This document shows positions 7,144-20,111 of a stretch of DNA of 64,000 bases, piece after piece. The notes beneath the pieces are model-generated. The model saw only the letters and a program-made list of their open reading frames with translations. It was not told where the DNA came from and made no database searches. The first letter of the stretch is position 1, and each line of letters opens with the position of its first letter. Location: assembly GCA_026914155.1 (NCBI GenBank), contig JAPPGH010000054.1, positions 1 through 64,000 of the forward strand, written 5' to 3'. This DNA is from Candidatus Palauibacter rhopaloidicola. GTDB lineage: Bacteria > Gemmatimonadota > Gemmatimonadetes > Palauibacterales > Palauibacteraceae. The position numbers and the translations under genes were made by a program.

Positions 7144-7255
7144 AGGCGGAGGGGGTGGGATTGGCTTCCTCCCGCTACGCGGGACTCGCCGAGCTCGCTC
7201 GCTTCGCTCGCTCGGTTCGAACCCACGAGACTCTCTCGAGCCGCCCACACCTTCC
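7144..7255 (-). pseudogene. Interrupted tRNA-Ser 3' remnant
   Basis: Bases 7144-7162 are identical to the 3' end of the tRNA-Ser(GCU) at 7261-7279. After about 53 bp of unrelated sequence containing GCTCGCTCGCTTCGCTCGCT, the T-arm/variable-arm part resumes (TTCGAACCCACGAGACTCT at 7216). The anticodon arm and 5' half are absent. This is a partial duplication of the neighbouring tRNA split by a small insertion, possibly a scar of tRNA-targeted integration. Confidence 0.75.
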
Positions 7256-7261
7256 ATTTCA

Positions 7262-7351
7262 GGCGGAGGGGGTGGGATTCGAACCCACGAGACTCTTTCG
7301 AGTCAACGCCTTAGCAGGGCGCCGCCTTAAGCCACTCGGCCACCCCTCCGC
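7262..7351 (-). tRNA. tRNA-Ser (GCU)
   Basis: A 90-nt class II cloverleaf. The acceptor GCGGAGG pairs with CCTCCGC, loop CTGCTAA gives anticodon GCT, and there is a long variable arm and a T-arm with GGGTTCGAATCCC. It lies in a cluster with Ser-GGA and Gln on the same strand. Confidence 0.95.
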
Positions 7352-7382
7352 GGATGCTGCTGTCAGGTTGCTGCTGTGCTGA

Positions 7383-7455
7383 TTGGCCCGCCAGGACTCG
7401 AACCTGGAATCTTCTGGTCCAGAGCCAGACGTGTTGCCAATTCCACCACGGGCCA
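7383..7455 (-). tRNA. tRNA-Gln (CUG)
   Basis: A 73-nt cloverleaf. Acceptor TGGCCCG pairs with CGGGCCA, and anticodon stem TCTGG/CCAGA has loop CTCTGGA, giving anticodon CTG. The T-arm is CCAGGTTCGAGTCCTGG. Confidence 0.95.
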
Positions 7456-7539
7456 ACGTCCCAATGAGTTGGGCCGTCGATAATACTTGAGCCGGCGCGG
7501 CGCTTCAAGCTCGGGCGCGCCGCCGCCGCTGCACGGGTT

Positions 7540-7797
7540 TCAGTCCCGGGGAGACGGGCCGTCGCGGAGCTTGCGGAGGCGTTTGGCTTCATCGGCCGCT
7601 TCCGCGATCGTTCGGAAACCGTCTCCGGAGCGCGAGGCTTCGCTGTCTCCCAACGGTACGGCGTACCAGCGGTCCGCCCGATCCTCGGACCGATCCATGT
7701 AGTGGCCACGTTCGAGTCGGAATCCATCGAGTTTCGCTCGGAAGCGGAGCGCTCTTACAACCACACTGGGGTCGAACTTGCCTGAAGACACAATCAT
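7540..7797 (-). CDS. Small hypothetical protein
   Basis: An 85-aa open frame from ATG 7797. It is charged, with an aromatic-containing core (DRADRWYAVPLGD) and a basic C-terminal helix (EAADEAKRLRKLRDG). No family is recognised. It stands alone between the tRNA cluster and the GntR-type regulator. Coding status rests on composition only. Confidence 0.4.
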   Translation of the reverse strand: MIVSSGKFDPSVVVRALRFRAKLDGFRLERGHYMDRSEDRADRWYAVPLGDSEASRSGDGFRTIAEAADEAKRLRKLRDGPSPRD

Positions 7798-7910
7798 AAC
7801 TCGGCGTCAGAGTCCATAGACGGATAGAACTTCCTATTCATAGTCCCGACAACTCCGTGGCGGGGCAGCGGCAGAACCTCCCTCAATCTAGGTGCGAATG
7901 CGTCCATCGG

Positions 7911-8918
7911 CTACGGTCGCTCCGGGTGTGGCGGCCGGTACGAAGCGGATCCGCCGCGGTCGCGCGCGGGCCGGTCCGTCCTGGACAGGTAGGCGCGGAG
8001 CCGGTCGATCTCTTCGGGCGGGAGGAGTTTAAGCGGCACCGCCGGAGTGGTTCCGGAGGCAACCCGGGACATCGGGACGAGCCGGTCGTGAAAGACGATC
8101 GTTGCGGCCGTCACGGCCCGCCGCACGGCCGCGGCGTCGCGGTGCGGGTCGAGAGCCTTGAAGCTGATTCCAAGGGCGAAGTCCCGAGCGGCGAGTTCCG
8201 CCGCGAACACGCGCACCGTCTCGCTCCGGGAGAGCAGCACGACGAATCCGCGTCGGATCCGGCGTCGGACGAGTTCGCGTTCGCGGGTGCCCCCGGCGAG
8301 TGAAATCGGCACGCACTCTACAGTTCCGGAGCGCCGCATCCGGGACTGCAACTCACGCCGCAGGATCACCGGCGAGTTCTCGGGGATCCCGCGCGCGGAG
8401 TCGACCGCGTGAACGACGACTCCGCAGGCATCTTCCAGTTCCGCGGCGAGCACGGCCCGCAGTCCGGGGCGAGGTTCGCACAGCGTCACGAAGTTCGGCT
8501 TCGGGCTCCGTGCGCCATCCGGGCTCCGCGCGCCGCCCACGATCCGCTCCAGCTCGTTCAGCAGCCGCCAACGCGAGAGTCCGCCGGCGTGCGCGCGCCG
8601 CAGCAGGTCCAGCGCCGCGGTCCTCGGCGCCAACTCCACGGGGGGCGGAGGGCGGAGGGGACGCGGGCGGAGGGACGCGCGGGGACGCTGTCCCCGCCCG
8701 AGTTCGATGAGGTTCCTGCGCCGCAGTCGCGCGAGCGCGGCGACGACGGTCCCCCGATCGACTCCGAGTCGGCGCGCCAGGTCCCGGGACGACGGGAGCG
8801 GGGCCCCGGGCCGCACGTGTCCATCCCGGATCCCGGCCTCCAGATCCGCCGCGAGTTGCCGGCGGAGCGGTATGTGGTGTTCCCGCGAGAGCGGTGAGAG
8901 TCCGCATCCACGCGCCAT
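7911..8918 (-). CDS. GntR-family transcriptional regulator
   Basis: A 335-aa protein. Residues ~15-80 form a GntR winged helix (IPLRRQLAADLEAGIRDG, PLPSSRDLARRLGVDRGTV, and a wing LIELGRGQRP). A Pro/Arg-rich linker follows. The C-terminal ~230 residues carry a ligand-type domain that I cannot assign; it does not clearly show the aminotransferase lysine of MocR proteins, and its last ~30 residues are basic. It is monocistronic. Its target cannot be told from context; the nearest operon on the same strand starts far upstream. Confidence 0.75.
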   Translation of the reverse strand: MARGCGLSPLSREHHIPLRRQLAADLEAGIRDGHVRPGAPLPSSRDLARRLGVDRGTVVAALARLRRRNLIELGRGQRPRASLRPRPLRPPPPVELAPRTAALDLLRRAHAGGLSRWRLLNELERIVGGARSPDGARSPKPNFVTLCEPRPGLRAVLAAELEDACGVVVHAVDSARGIPENSPVILRRELQSRMRRSGTVECVPISLAGGTRERELVRRRIRRGFVVLLSRSETVRVFAAELAARDFALGISFKALDPHRDAAAVRRAVTAATIVFHDRLVPMSRVASGTTPAVPLKLLPPEEIDRLRAYLSRTDRPARDRGGSASYRPPHPERP

Positions 8919-8998
8919 GTGTCCGAGCCTCCCTGCCGTGAGATCCCACCTGTCGGCGCTTGTCGACGGGAGTATGGGGACGGGCTCTCAACGGGGGA

Positions 8999-10773
8999 TC
9001 AACTCGGCGGCATTCTCCGGAGGGCCGCCAGGAAATCGTCCACGCCACGCGTATTGAGGACGTGTTCGGGAGTGAGCCACGCGCGGCGCGCCTGCTCGAT
9101 GCCGTAGTGCGCCAGATCCAGGTCGTCCGGCCGGTGCGCGTCGGTCGCGACCACGACGGGTACGCCGAGTTCGCGCGCGCGCCAGAGGTGGCTGTCCTTC
9201 AGGTCCAGGCGGTGGGGGTGCGAGTTGACTTCGACGGCGACGCCGAACTCGGCGCAGGCGTGCAGGATATCGTCGATGTCGACATCGATCGGGCCGCGAC
9301 GGTTGATGATCCGTCCCGTCGGGTGCCCGAAGATCATCGAGCGGGGGTGCGCGAGCGCCTTCAGCACGCGCGCGGTCTGCCTCGCCCGGTCCAGCCCGAG
9401 GAAGGAATGAACCGAGATGATCACGATGTCGAGTCGCTCGAGCATCTCGTCCTCGAGGTCCAGCGATCCGTCGCGGAGGATGTCGACCTCCAGCCCGCGC
9501 AGGATCCGGATCCCGGGGTGCGCGGCCTGTACCTCCGCGATCTCCTCCCACTGGCGTCGGAGCTTGGCGGCATCGAGGCCCTCGACCATCGCCAGCGCCT
9601 TCGAGTGGTCGGTGATCGCCATGTACTCGTAACCGCGCGCCGCGCACGCCCGGACCATCTCCTCCAGGGAAGCGCGGCCATCGGACCAGGTGCTGTGCAT
9701 GTGGACGTCCCCGCGCAGGTCGGACGTCTCGACCAGGCGGGGCAGTTCCCCGGCGTCGGAAGCCGCGAACTCTCCCCGGTCGCGCCGCACCTCCGGCGGC
9801 AGCCAGGAGAGATCGAGCGCCCGGTAGACCTCCTGTTCCGTCGTTCCCGCGACCATCTCTCCCTCGGAGGCGATGCCCCGCTCGCCGAGCGCGTCGCCGA
9901 GGGACTCCTCGGGGATCGTGAACACGCCGTACTCGGACACCCGCAGCTTCCGTTCGAGCGCGCGGCGGCGCAGACGGATGTTGTGTTCCTTCGACCCGGT
10001 GAAGTAGATGAGCGCCGCTCCCCAGCTCTCGGGCGGCACGACGCGCAGGTCGACCTGCAGCCCGCTGCGGAGGCGCACCGAGGTCTTCGTGCCGCCCGCT
10101 CCGATGACGCTCTCCACGCCGGAGAATCCGACGAGGGCTTCGGAAGCGGCGCGCGCGTCGTCGGCGAGGACGAGGATGTCGATGTCGCCCACCGTCTCCT
10201 TCCGGCGCCGGTAGCTCCCGGCGACTTCCAGGCGGGCGATGCCCGGCGTCCCCTGCAGGTGTTCGATCAGCGGCGGCAGGAGCTTGTCGACTTCTCCGAG
10301 GCGGAAGCGGGTGGTGCTCGTGCGATAGTTGCGAATGCCGCGGAGGATCCGGTCCTGCGTCTTGATTCCGAAGCCGGGCAGTTCGGCCACGCGCCCCTCG
10401 CTCGCGACCTCCTCCAGGTCGTCGATCGACTCGACGCCCAGTTCGTCCCACAGCTTGCGCGCCTTTTTAGGGCCGACCCCGGGGAGCCGCATCAACTCGA
10501 CGAGCCCCGGGGGGATCTCGGCCGCCATCTCGTCGAGCATCGCGAGGCGCCCGCTCTCCACGAGTTCGCGGATGTTGTCCGCCATCCCCTTCCCGATCGA
10601 CGGCAGCGCGGTGAGGTCGGCGCCCTGCTCCACGAGTTTGCGCAGGGGCGACGCGTGCGCGTTGATCGTGCGCACGGCATTGCGGTAGGCGCGGACGCGG
10701 AACGGGTTCGCCTGCTGGATCTCGAGCAGATCGGCCACCTCGTTCAGCACGCGGACGATCTCGATGTTCTCCA

Positions 10774-10774
<1 letters not shown>
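8999..10774 (-). CDS. polX: DNA polymerase X with PHP domain
   Basis: A 591-aa family-X polymerase/3'-5' exonuclease for base excision and gap repair. The N-terminal 8-kDa domain and helix-hairpin-helix elements (LPSIGKGMADNIREL, LPGVGPKKARKLWDELG) are followed by the polymerase palm (GSYRRRKETVGDIDILV with the catalytic Asp pair). A C-terminal PHP domain follows (DVHMHSTWSDG, ISVHSFLGLD, FGHPTGR, VVATDAHR). The start ATG 10774 overlaps the ligA stop as TGATG, so the two are translationally coupled. Confidence 0.95.
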
Positions 10775-13539
<2,765 letters not shown>

Positions 13540-13562
<23 letters not shown>

Positions 13563-16500
13563 CCCCTTCTCCGTCCCGGTTGGGCGGGGCGCCGCCGCCC
13601 GCCAGATTCTGCAGCGCTTCGAGCGCATCCGCCGCGGCACTCATCCGTGCGGACGCGGCCTCCACTGTCTCGCGGATCACCTCGAGCCGCCGCCGGTGGT
13701 CGTCGGAGGGGCCCGTCAGCGATCCGGTCGTGGAGGGGCCGCCGTCGAACTTGCCTCTCAGGCCGGTCCACCAGTTGCGGATGTCGCCGTTGATCGAACG
13801 CCACTCGTCGGCGACCTCCTCGATCTCGCCCACAAGCTCCCGGGCGCGTTCGAGGTCCCCGGCGGCCGCATCCTCCGTGCCTTCCAGCGCCGCGAGCGAC
13901 TCGGAAGCCCGGCGCTCGGCGTCGTAGGCTTCGCTACCCTGCCTGTAAGCCACCCCCTGGAGCTCGAAAAGAGCCATCGTGAACTCGTAACGCGCCAGGC
14001 GCTCCTCCGCGGACACCGGCAGCTCGGGATCGGGACGCACCTCCAGCGACTGCTCGCGCGTCTCGCTTCCCGCGGTCAGGCGTACCGTGAACGTCCCCGC
14101 CAGGACCAGCGGACCCTCGGGGCCCGCATCGAGGCTGGGCACTTCGTACCGCGTGGTGTCGTGCGCCAGCGGGTCGTGCCGCAGATCCCACGCGACCCGG
14201 TTGAGGCCGGCCGCCCCCGGGCCCTCGAGCCTCCGGACGTCACGGCCGGCGGCGTCGAGCACATCGATCGATACGCCGCCCGGCACCTCCGCGGCGAGCC
14301 GGTAGTCGACGTTCGCGCCGAACGCGGGATTTTCGGCCCGGAACGTCCCCTGGCCCATCGACGGCACGTCGTTCCGGTACAGGAAGAGCGTGGCCGGACG
14401 CGGGGCGAACAGCTGCACGGCGCCGGCGTCCGTCGCGGCCGCGGCCGACCGCTGCGAAAGCGGCGTGATGTCGTCGAGAATCCAGATGGCGCGGCCGTGC
14501 GTTCCGAGGACGATGTCGTTCTCGCGCGGGTGGATCTCGACGTCGTCGACCGGCACGGCGGGGAGGCCCGAGCCGAGCGCGGCCCACGTCGCTCCCCGGT
14601 CCAGTGAGGCGAAAGCCCCGTTCTCCGCACCGACGATCAGCAGGTCCGGATTCTCCGGATGCTCGCGGATCACGTTCACGCTGGCCATGCCGCCGCCCGT
14701 CGCCCGGCCCGTAGCCGTCACCGCCGCCGCCCCGTACAGCCCATCCCCGAGCGACCGCCAGCTCTCCCCGAAGTCCTCCGTCACGACCGCGAGCGGCCCG
14801 TAGTCGTCGTCCCAGTGCCCGTCCAGGCTCACGTACGCGCGCCCCGCCGCCGCGTGCGAGGCCTCGACCCAGCTCACGTAGTACGGAAAGGGCAGCCCCG
14901 CCGCCGCGGCCACCCGGTCGGTCAGATCCTCCCAGTTCGCCCCGTCGTCCCGGCTCAGGCGCACCGAGCCGTCGTCCCCCCCCACCCACAGCACGCCCGC
15001 CTCGACCGGCGACTCCGCCACGGCCGTGATCTCCCCGTACCCGGAGGCGCCATCGTGCTTCGAGAGCGTCGTCGAGTCCGGACGCACGCCCATCAGCTCG
15101 AGGCTGTCCTGGTGAATCTGCCGCGTGAGATCCTCCGTCGCGCGCCAGCTCTCCCCGCGGTCGTCCGACATGAAGAGCCGGTTGCCGCCCAAGTAGACCC
15201 GGTTCGCATCGTGCGGAGACACCAGGATCGGCGACTTCCAGTCGAAGCGATACGACACCGTCGTGTCCGGCGGGAAGGGTTTGAGCGCCTTCCGGTCTCC
15301 GGTGGCGAGGTTCACGCGCACGATCCCGGCGTTCTGCGACGTCACGTAGACGGTGCCGAGGTCCGACCAGTCCGTCTCCGTGTACATCCCGTCGCCGTAG
15401 TCGAGCACCTGCCAGTCGCGGTTCATGATCCCCTGGTAGCGGCGCGTCCGGCTGGGGCCCCGGTACGAGTTGTTGTCCTGCAGTCCCCCGTAGACGTGGT
15501 ACGGATCCGCCAGGTCCAGGTCGATGTCGTAGAATTGGGCGATGGGGATGTTGCCGATGAACGTCCAGTGGTCGCCGTCGTCCCACGTGGAATAGAGTCC
15601 GCCGTCGTTCCCGAGGATCATGTGGCGCGAGTCCTCGGGGTCGATCCACAGGTCGTGGTGGTCGACGTGGACGCCGGTGTTGTACTCGATCTCCATGGGG
15701 AGGGCCTCGAAGGTGTCGCCGCCGTCCTCCGAGCGGTGCAGGCTGCCCGCCACGAGCCAGACCCGATCCTCATCGTTCGGGTCGATCCGGAGCTGGCTGT
15801 AGTACATCGGACGCTGGTTCAGTTCGTTGACGCGCGTCCAGCTCTCGCCGCGGTCACGGGAGAGGAAGATGCCGCCCTCCTCCGCCTCCACGACGGCCAT
15901 GACCAGGGCCGGATCCCGCCCCGAGACGGCGAGCCCGATCCTTCCCTTGTCCCCCTCCGGCAGGCCCTCGGTCACCTCCCGCCAGGAATCTCCGCCGTCC
16001 GTCGACTTGTAGATGCCGCTCCCCGGCCCGCCGCCCGCGAACCCCCACGCGCGCCGCCGCCGCTGGTACGCGGCCGCGTAGATGACGGACGGATCCGCGG
16101 GGTTGAGGGCGAGGTCCACGAACCCCGTGTCGTCGTCGATGTGGAGGACCTTCGTCCACGTCTCGCCGCGGTCGGTGGTCCGGTACACGCCGCGCTCCGC
16201 GTTGGGGCCGAACAGATGCCCCAGCGCCGCCACCCACACGATGTCCGGGTCGGTGGGATGGACGGCGATGCGCCCGATGTGCCGGGTCTCCTTCAGCCCC
16301 GTGAGCCGCCACGTCTTGCCGCCATCGGAGGAGTGGTAGACGCCTTCTCCCCACGGCGTGCTGTTGCGGTTGTTCGGTTCCCCGGTCCCGACCCACACCT
16401 CCAACGGGTCCGACGGGGCGAGCGCGATGTCCCCGACCGAGAGGTTCGCCGCGTCGTCGAAGATCGACTCCCACGTCGTCCCGTGGTTGACGCTCTTCCA

Positions 16501-16755
16501 CACACCGCCGGAGGCCGCCCCGACGTAGATGTGCGACTGCGTGCCGGGCACGACTTCGAGATCGGCGATGCGGCCGCCGGAGATGGCCGGTCCGATCAGG
16601 CGCCAGGTGAATCCTGCCGCGATTCTCTCGGGGGACTGGGCCTCCACGCGAGGGGACGCCGCCGCGAAGGCGGCGTTCAGGGCCGCCGCCACCACCAGCG
16701 CGCGGACGGAGACCCGGTACGACACTGCCGGAATACGACGGGGGCGCAGAGTCAT
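13540..16755 (-). CDS. Secreted VPS10/sortilin-type beta-propeller protein
   Basis: A 1071-aa exported protein from ATG 16755, with a signal segment (RALVVAAALNAAFAAASPRV). Residues ~40-800 are repeated propeller blades with Asp-box/BNR-type motifs such as SSDGGKTW, STDGGDSW, SRDRGESW, SDDRGESW and SRDDGANW. These proteins are usually annotated as glycosyl hydrolase or exo-sialidase-like, but the catalytic sialidase residues are not evident. The C-terminal ~250 residues are an Ig-like strand region and a helical tail. It starts 2 bp after the S9 peptidase stop, so it is probably co-transcribed with it. Confidence 0.85.
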
Positions 16756-16757
16756 GG

Positions 16758-19598
16758 TCAGCTCACCTTCTTCTTCCTGAGGCCGTCTTTCTGTTCCAGC
16801 CAGGGGACGCCGGTGGTGATCCATTCCGGGGCCGGCTCTCCCTTCAGGTAGTGCGCGAACCACTGGAGGATGCGGCTCTGGTAGTCGCGCTGGTTCGGCT
16901 CCCTCGCGAGCCCGTGGTTCTCCCCCTCGTAGACGAGCATCACCATGTGCTTCCCCGCCCGCCGGGCCGCGTTGTAGAACTCGACGCCCTGGTTGAACTC
17001 CACGGCGCCGTCCTCCGTCCCGAACTCGATGAGGAGGGGCGTGTTGAGATTCTGAATGTGATGGAGCGGAGAGTTGTTGAAGTAGGAATCCCAGTCCTCC
17101 CACCACGGCACCTGCATGCGGCCCTGGCTGATCTCGAAGATCCGGGCGTCCGTCCCCCCGGAGTTCCAGTAGAAGGAGAGGTACATGCTCATCAGGTTCG
17201 TGAGCGGCGCGCCCGCCACCGCGGCCGCGAAGAGATCGTCCTGGGTGACGAAGAACGTGGTCTGATACCCGCCCCACGAATGGCCGATGAGTCCGACGCG
17301 GTCGGCGTCGATCATCCCCGTCTCGACCGCCGCCGCCACCGCCGGGCGCAGCGTCTCCACGTTCGACTGTCCCGGGCGCCGGTCGCGATAGACGATGTCG
17401 GGCTGGAAGACGAAGTACCCCTCCTGGCTCCAGATCTGGATGTTGTAGTAGCTCGTGGGATCCGGAACCTGGTACTGGTGGAGGCTCTGCGAGAGCAGTT
17501 CGTAGTGGTACACGATCATGGGATACGTCCGATCCGGATCGTAGTCGGCCGGATAGATGAGCGCGCCCTGGAGGGGGCGTCCCCATTCATTCTCATAGTC
17601 GATGAGCTGCGTGCGGCCCCAGGCGTAGTCTTCCTGGAAGGGGTTCGTGCGCGTGACCTGCCGCGCTTCGTCCAGGTCCGGTCCCGCCACGAAGTAGTCG
17701 GGCGAGTCGTCGAACCGTTCGCGGCGGAAGGCGTACACGTCGGCGTCCTCCGCCTTGAGCAGGCCACCCGCGAACCGGGCATCCGCCCAGACCAGCGGCT
17801 CGGGCGTCTCTCCGCGGCGGCCGCGGGAGAAGCCGGCCTGCTTGGTCCACTCGCCGTAGGTCGAGTAGTAGAGAGGTTCATCCGGGGCGAAGGCGTCGGC
17901 CTCGCGGTCGACCCGCAGCACGCGGTGCCGGATCGAGTCTTCCACCCCGTTCGTGAGCCGTCTCCCGCCCGACCCGTCCGGGTGCACCTCCCACACGTCG
18001 AAGCGGTCGTTCACGAGCAGCGCCGCGTCGTCCTCGAGCCAGCCGGCGATGCCGAACGGGGACATCTGCTCGCGGGTCGGCGTCCGGTCGAGGTCCACGA
18101 ACGTTCCGTCGAGGCCTTCCGTCACGTTGCGGGTCTCGCCGGTGGCCAGGTCGTGCGTCCAGTAGTCGGCGCCCTCGAACCAGACGGCGTAGCGTGCGCC
18201 GGGGCTCGAGCCCATGTCGATCGTCACCCGCTCGCGAACCAGTTCGCGGCGCCCCGTTCGCGCGTCGACGGCGTAGATGTCGTGGAACTGCTGGCGGAAC
18301 ATCGCGTTGACGTCGTACGGCGTCTCGTCGCGGGCCAGCACGTGGCGCCCGCCCTCCGCGATCTCGACCTGGTCCGCGTGGTCGCCCCCCAGGAGGAGGA
18401 AACCGCCGTCGGCCAGATTCCAGGCGCCGAGATCGTGTTCCTGCCGCAGCCGGTCCTCGCGCACGCGCTGCTGGGGGACGGGATCGACGTCGAGCGAGTG
18501 CCAGATCTCGACGCCGGGGCTCTCCTCGTCGTCGCGTGCGGCCCCGTTTTCCCGTTCGGGGGCTTCGCCGTCCTCGCCGTCGCCTTCCCCTTCGCCCTCC
18601 TCTGAGCCCTCCTCTTCCGCGTCTTCGGCGGCGGTCTCGACCGGGATCCGCTCCTGGAGGCCGAGGAGGATCGTGGAGCCGTCGTCGGACCAGGAAGGGG
18701 CGCGGTGTTCGACGATCCGGGTGCCTCCGGGGAGTTCGGAGGGTTCCCGCGGGTCGAGCGCGAACGACCGGGGACTGTCGGAGTCCAGATCGCGCCACGC
18801 CAGCACCACATGGGCGGTGTCCTCGTGCAGTTCATCCTCGAACGTCTTGAGGACGGCGAGGTCCGGGGCATCCTCGCGCCACGACAGCTCCCGGTAGGTC
18901 GCCTCGTCCGCGTCGAGCGAGCGGATGCGACCGGACTCCGGATCGTAGAGGCGGACTCCGTTGCCGACCCGATCCTCGGCGTCGACGGTCATGGCCAGCA
19001 GGCTCCCCTCCTCCTGCCAGGCGAATGCGGCAACGTTGCCGAAGCTCATCGACCCGCCCCGGGTCAGGTCCCGAACGAGGACATCGGCGCCGTCGCTCTC
19101 GCTCTCGTCGGAGCCGTAGCGGCGGAGGGCCAGGTATCGCCCGTCATCGGAGAAGGAGAACGACTGGATCGCCTCGATCTCCTCCCCTTCTCCCGTCCGC
19201 AGGTTGAGGAGGCCGACGCCGTTGCGGACGGGGTCTCCCCTCTCACGCAGCCGGTCGCGCTCGTCCGGGGAGACGCCGATGGCGTACGCGAGCCAGCTTC
19301 CGTCCGCGCCGAACCCGGGCCGCGCGCCTTCGGCGACGACGACGACCGAATCGGAATCGGTGCGGTGGACTTGAAGCTCCGACGTCTCGTCCACGCGACG
19401 GACGACGACGGCGAGCCAGAGTCCGTCGGGCGAAAGCGATGCCTGGCCCAGTCGCTCCCACCGGTCGTAGTCGTCCGCCCCGAGCGTGGGCTTGTCCTGC
19501 GCGACCGCCCTCGACGGGAGGAACGCGAGGGTGGCGGCGAGGGTGGCGGCGAGGGTCAGGGCGACGCGGGCGGGGATCCCTCGGGACGTGTTCGGCAT
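16758..19598 (-). CDS. Secreted S9-family (prolyl oligopeptidase-like) peptidase
   Basis: A 946-aa protein with a signal peptide (ALTLAATLAATLAFLPSRAVAQ). An N-terminal beta-propeller of WD-like blades is followed by a C-terminal alpha/beta hydrolase. The nucleophile is in GHSWGGY, the acid is probably the Asp in EFGTEDGAVEF, and the His is in YEGENHGL. An acidic low-complexity insert (EEGSEEGEGEGDGEDGEA) interrupts the propeller near residue 330. It heads the operon that continues to polX. It probably degrades peptides in the periplasm or outside the cell. Confidence 0.93.
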   Translation of the reverse strand: MPNTSRGIPARVALTLAATLAATLAFLPSRAVAQDKPTLGADDYDRWERLGQASLSPDGLWLAVVVRRVDETSELQVHRTDSDSVVVVAEGARPGFGADGSWLAYAIGVSPDERDRLRERGDPVRNGVGLLNLRTGEGEEIEAIQSFSFSDDGRYLALRRYGSDESESDGADVLVRDLTRGGSMSFGNVAAFAWQEEGSLLAMTVDAEDRVGNGVRLYDPESGRIRSLDADEATYRELSWREDAPDLAVLKTFEDELHEDTAHVVLAWRDLDSDSPRSFALDPREPSELPGGTRIVEHRAPSWSDDGSTILLGLQERIPVETAAEDAEEEGSEEGEGEGDGEDGEAPERENGAARDDEESPGVEIWHSLDVDPVPQQRVREDRLRQEHDLGAWNLADGGFLLLGGDHADQVEIAEGGRHVLARDETPYDVNAMFRQQFHDIYAVDARTGRRELVRERVTIDMGSSPGARYAVWFEGADYWTHDLATGETRNVTEGLDGTFVDLDRTPTREQMSPFGIAGWLEDDAALLVNDRFDVWEVHPDGSGGRRLTNGVEDSIRHRVLRVDREADAFAPDEPLYYSTYGEWTKQAGFSRGRRGETPEPLVWADARFAGGLLKAEDADVYAFRRERFDDSPDYFVAGPDLDEARQVTRTNPFQEDYAWGRTQLIDYENEWGRPLQGALIYPADYDPDRTYPMIVYHYELLSQSLHQYQVPDPTSYYNIQIWSQEGYFVFQPDIVYRDRRPGQSNVETLRPAVAAAVETGMIDADRVGLIGHSWGGYQTTFFVTQDDLFAAAVAGAPLTNLMSMYLSFYWNSGGTDARIFEISQGRMQVPWWEDWDSYFNNSPLHHIQNLNTPLLIEFGTEDGAVEFNQGVEFYNAARRAGKHMVMLVYEGENHGLAREPNQRDYQSRILQWFAHYLKGEPAPEWITTGVPWLEQKDGLRKKKVS

Positions 19599-19856
19599 GG
19601 GTGCTTTTCTCCTGACTTGCGGTGACTCCGTGGTGACTCCGCGGCGGACGCCCGGCGCACTGCATGGGCCCGCGTCCCTCCAACATGCGCGGACAGCCGC
19701 CATGCTCGGCAAGGGTGTCCCTCGCTGCTTGAGAGGTGATTGATGGGTCGAGCGATCCACGACGTAGCCGGAGCGGTGATCTTGACGCCGTTTTCTGGCT
19801 AGAAATATAATCTAGACATAAAATTTAGACATATAATTCAGACATGGAGCAGATCG
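19599..19856. promoter_or_regulatory. Divergent promoter region with phased AGACATA repeats
   Basis: This region lies between the S9 peptidase operon (leftward) and the toxin-antitoxin pair (rightward). Close to the antitoxin it turns AT-rich with three 13-nt direct repeats: TCTAGACATAAAA (19811), TTTAGACATATAA (19824) and TTCAGACATGGAG (19837). TATAAT at 19806 is a candidate -10. The repeats are probably the operator bound by the antitoxin. Confidence 0.65.
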
Positions 19857-20111
19857 ATGACCGAATGGCCGCTGCATGACGCCAAGAACCGCTTCAGTGC
19901 CGTGGTCACGGCCGCCGTGGCGGGCGAGCCGCAGCGCGTGACGCGACACGGCAAACCGGCCGTCGTCGTGATCTCCGTCGGGGAATACGAGCGGCTTCGG
20001 CGCCTGGAAGGGGCGACGGCCCCGACCTTCGCCGAACTTCTGCTCTCGATGCCCGACGGCGGCGAAGACGTGGAGCGACTCGAGGTGGCCCCGCGACCTG
20101 TGGAGTTGTGA
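19857..20111 (+). CDS. Phd/YefM-family antitoxin
   Basis: An 84-aa protein. The N-terminal Phd fold is recognisable (WPLHDAKNRFSAVVTAAVAG, then QRVTRHGKPAVVVISVGEYE). The C-terminal tail would wrap the toxin. The stop overlaps the toxin start as TGATG. Type II antitoxins of this family bind their own promoter, which fits the phased repeats directly upstream. Confidence 0.9.
   Translation: MTEWPLHDAKNRFSAVVTAAVAGEPQRVTRHGKPAVVVISVGEYERLRRLEGATAPTFAELLLSMPDGGEDVERLEVAPRPVEL

Noticed and set aside
14659..16851. Plus-strand open frame of 730 codons
   Set aside because: It is antisense to the VPS10-type gene, Arg/Val/Pro-rich and motif-free; a GC-rich shadow frame.
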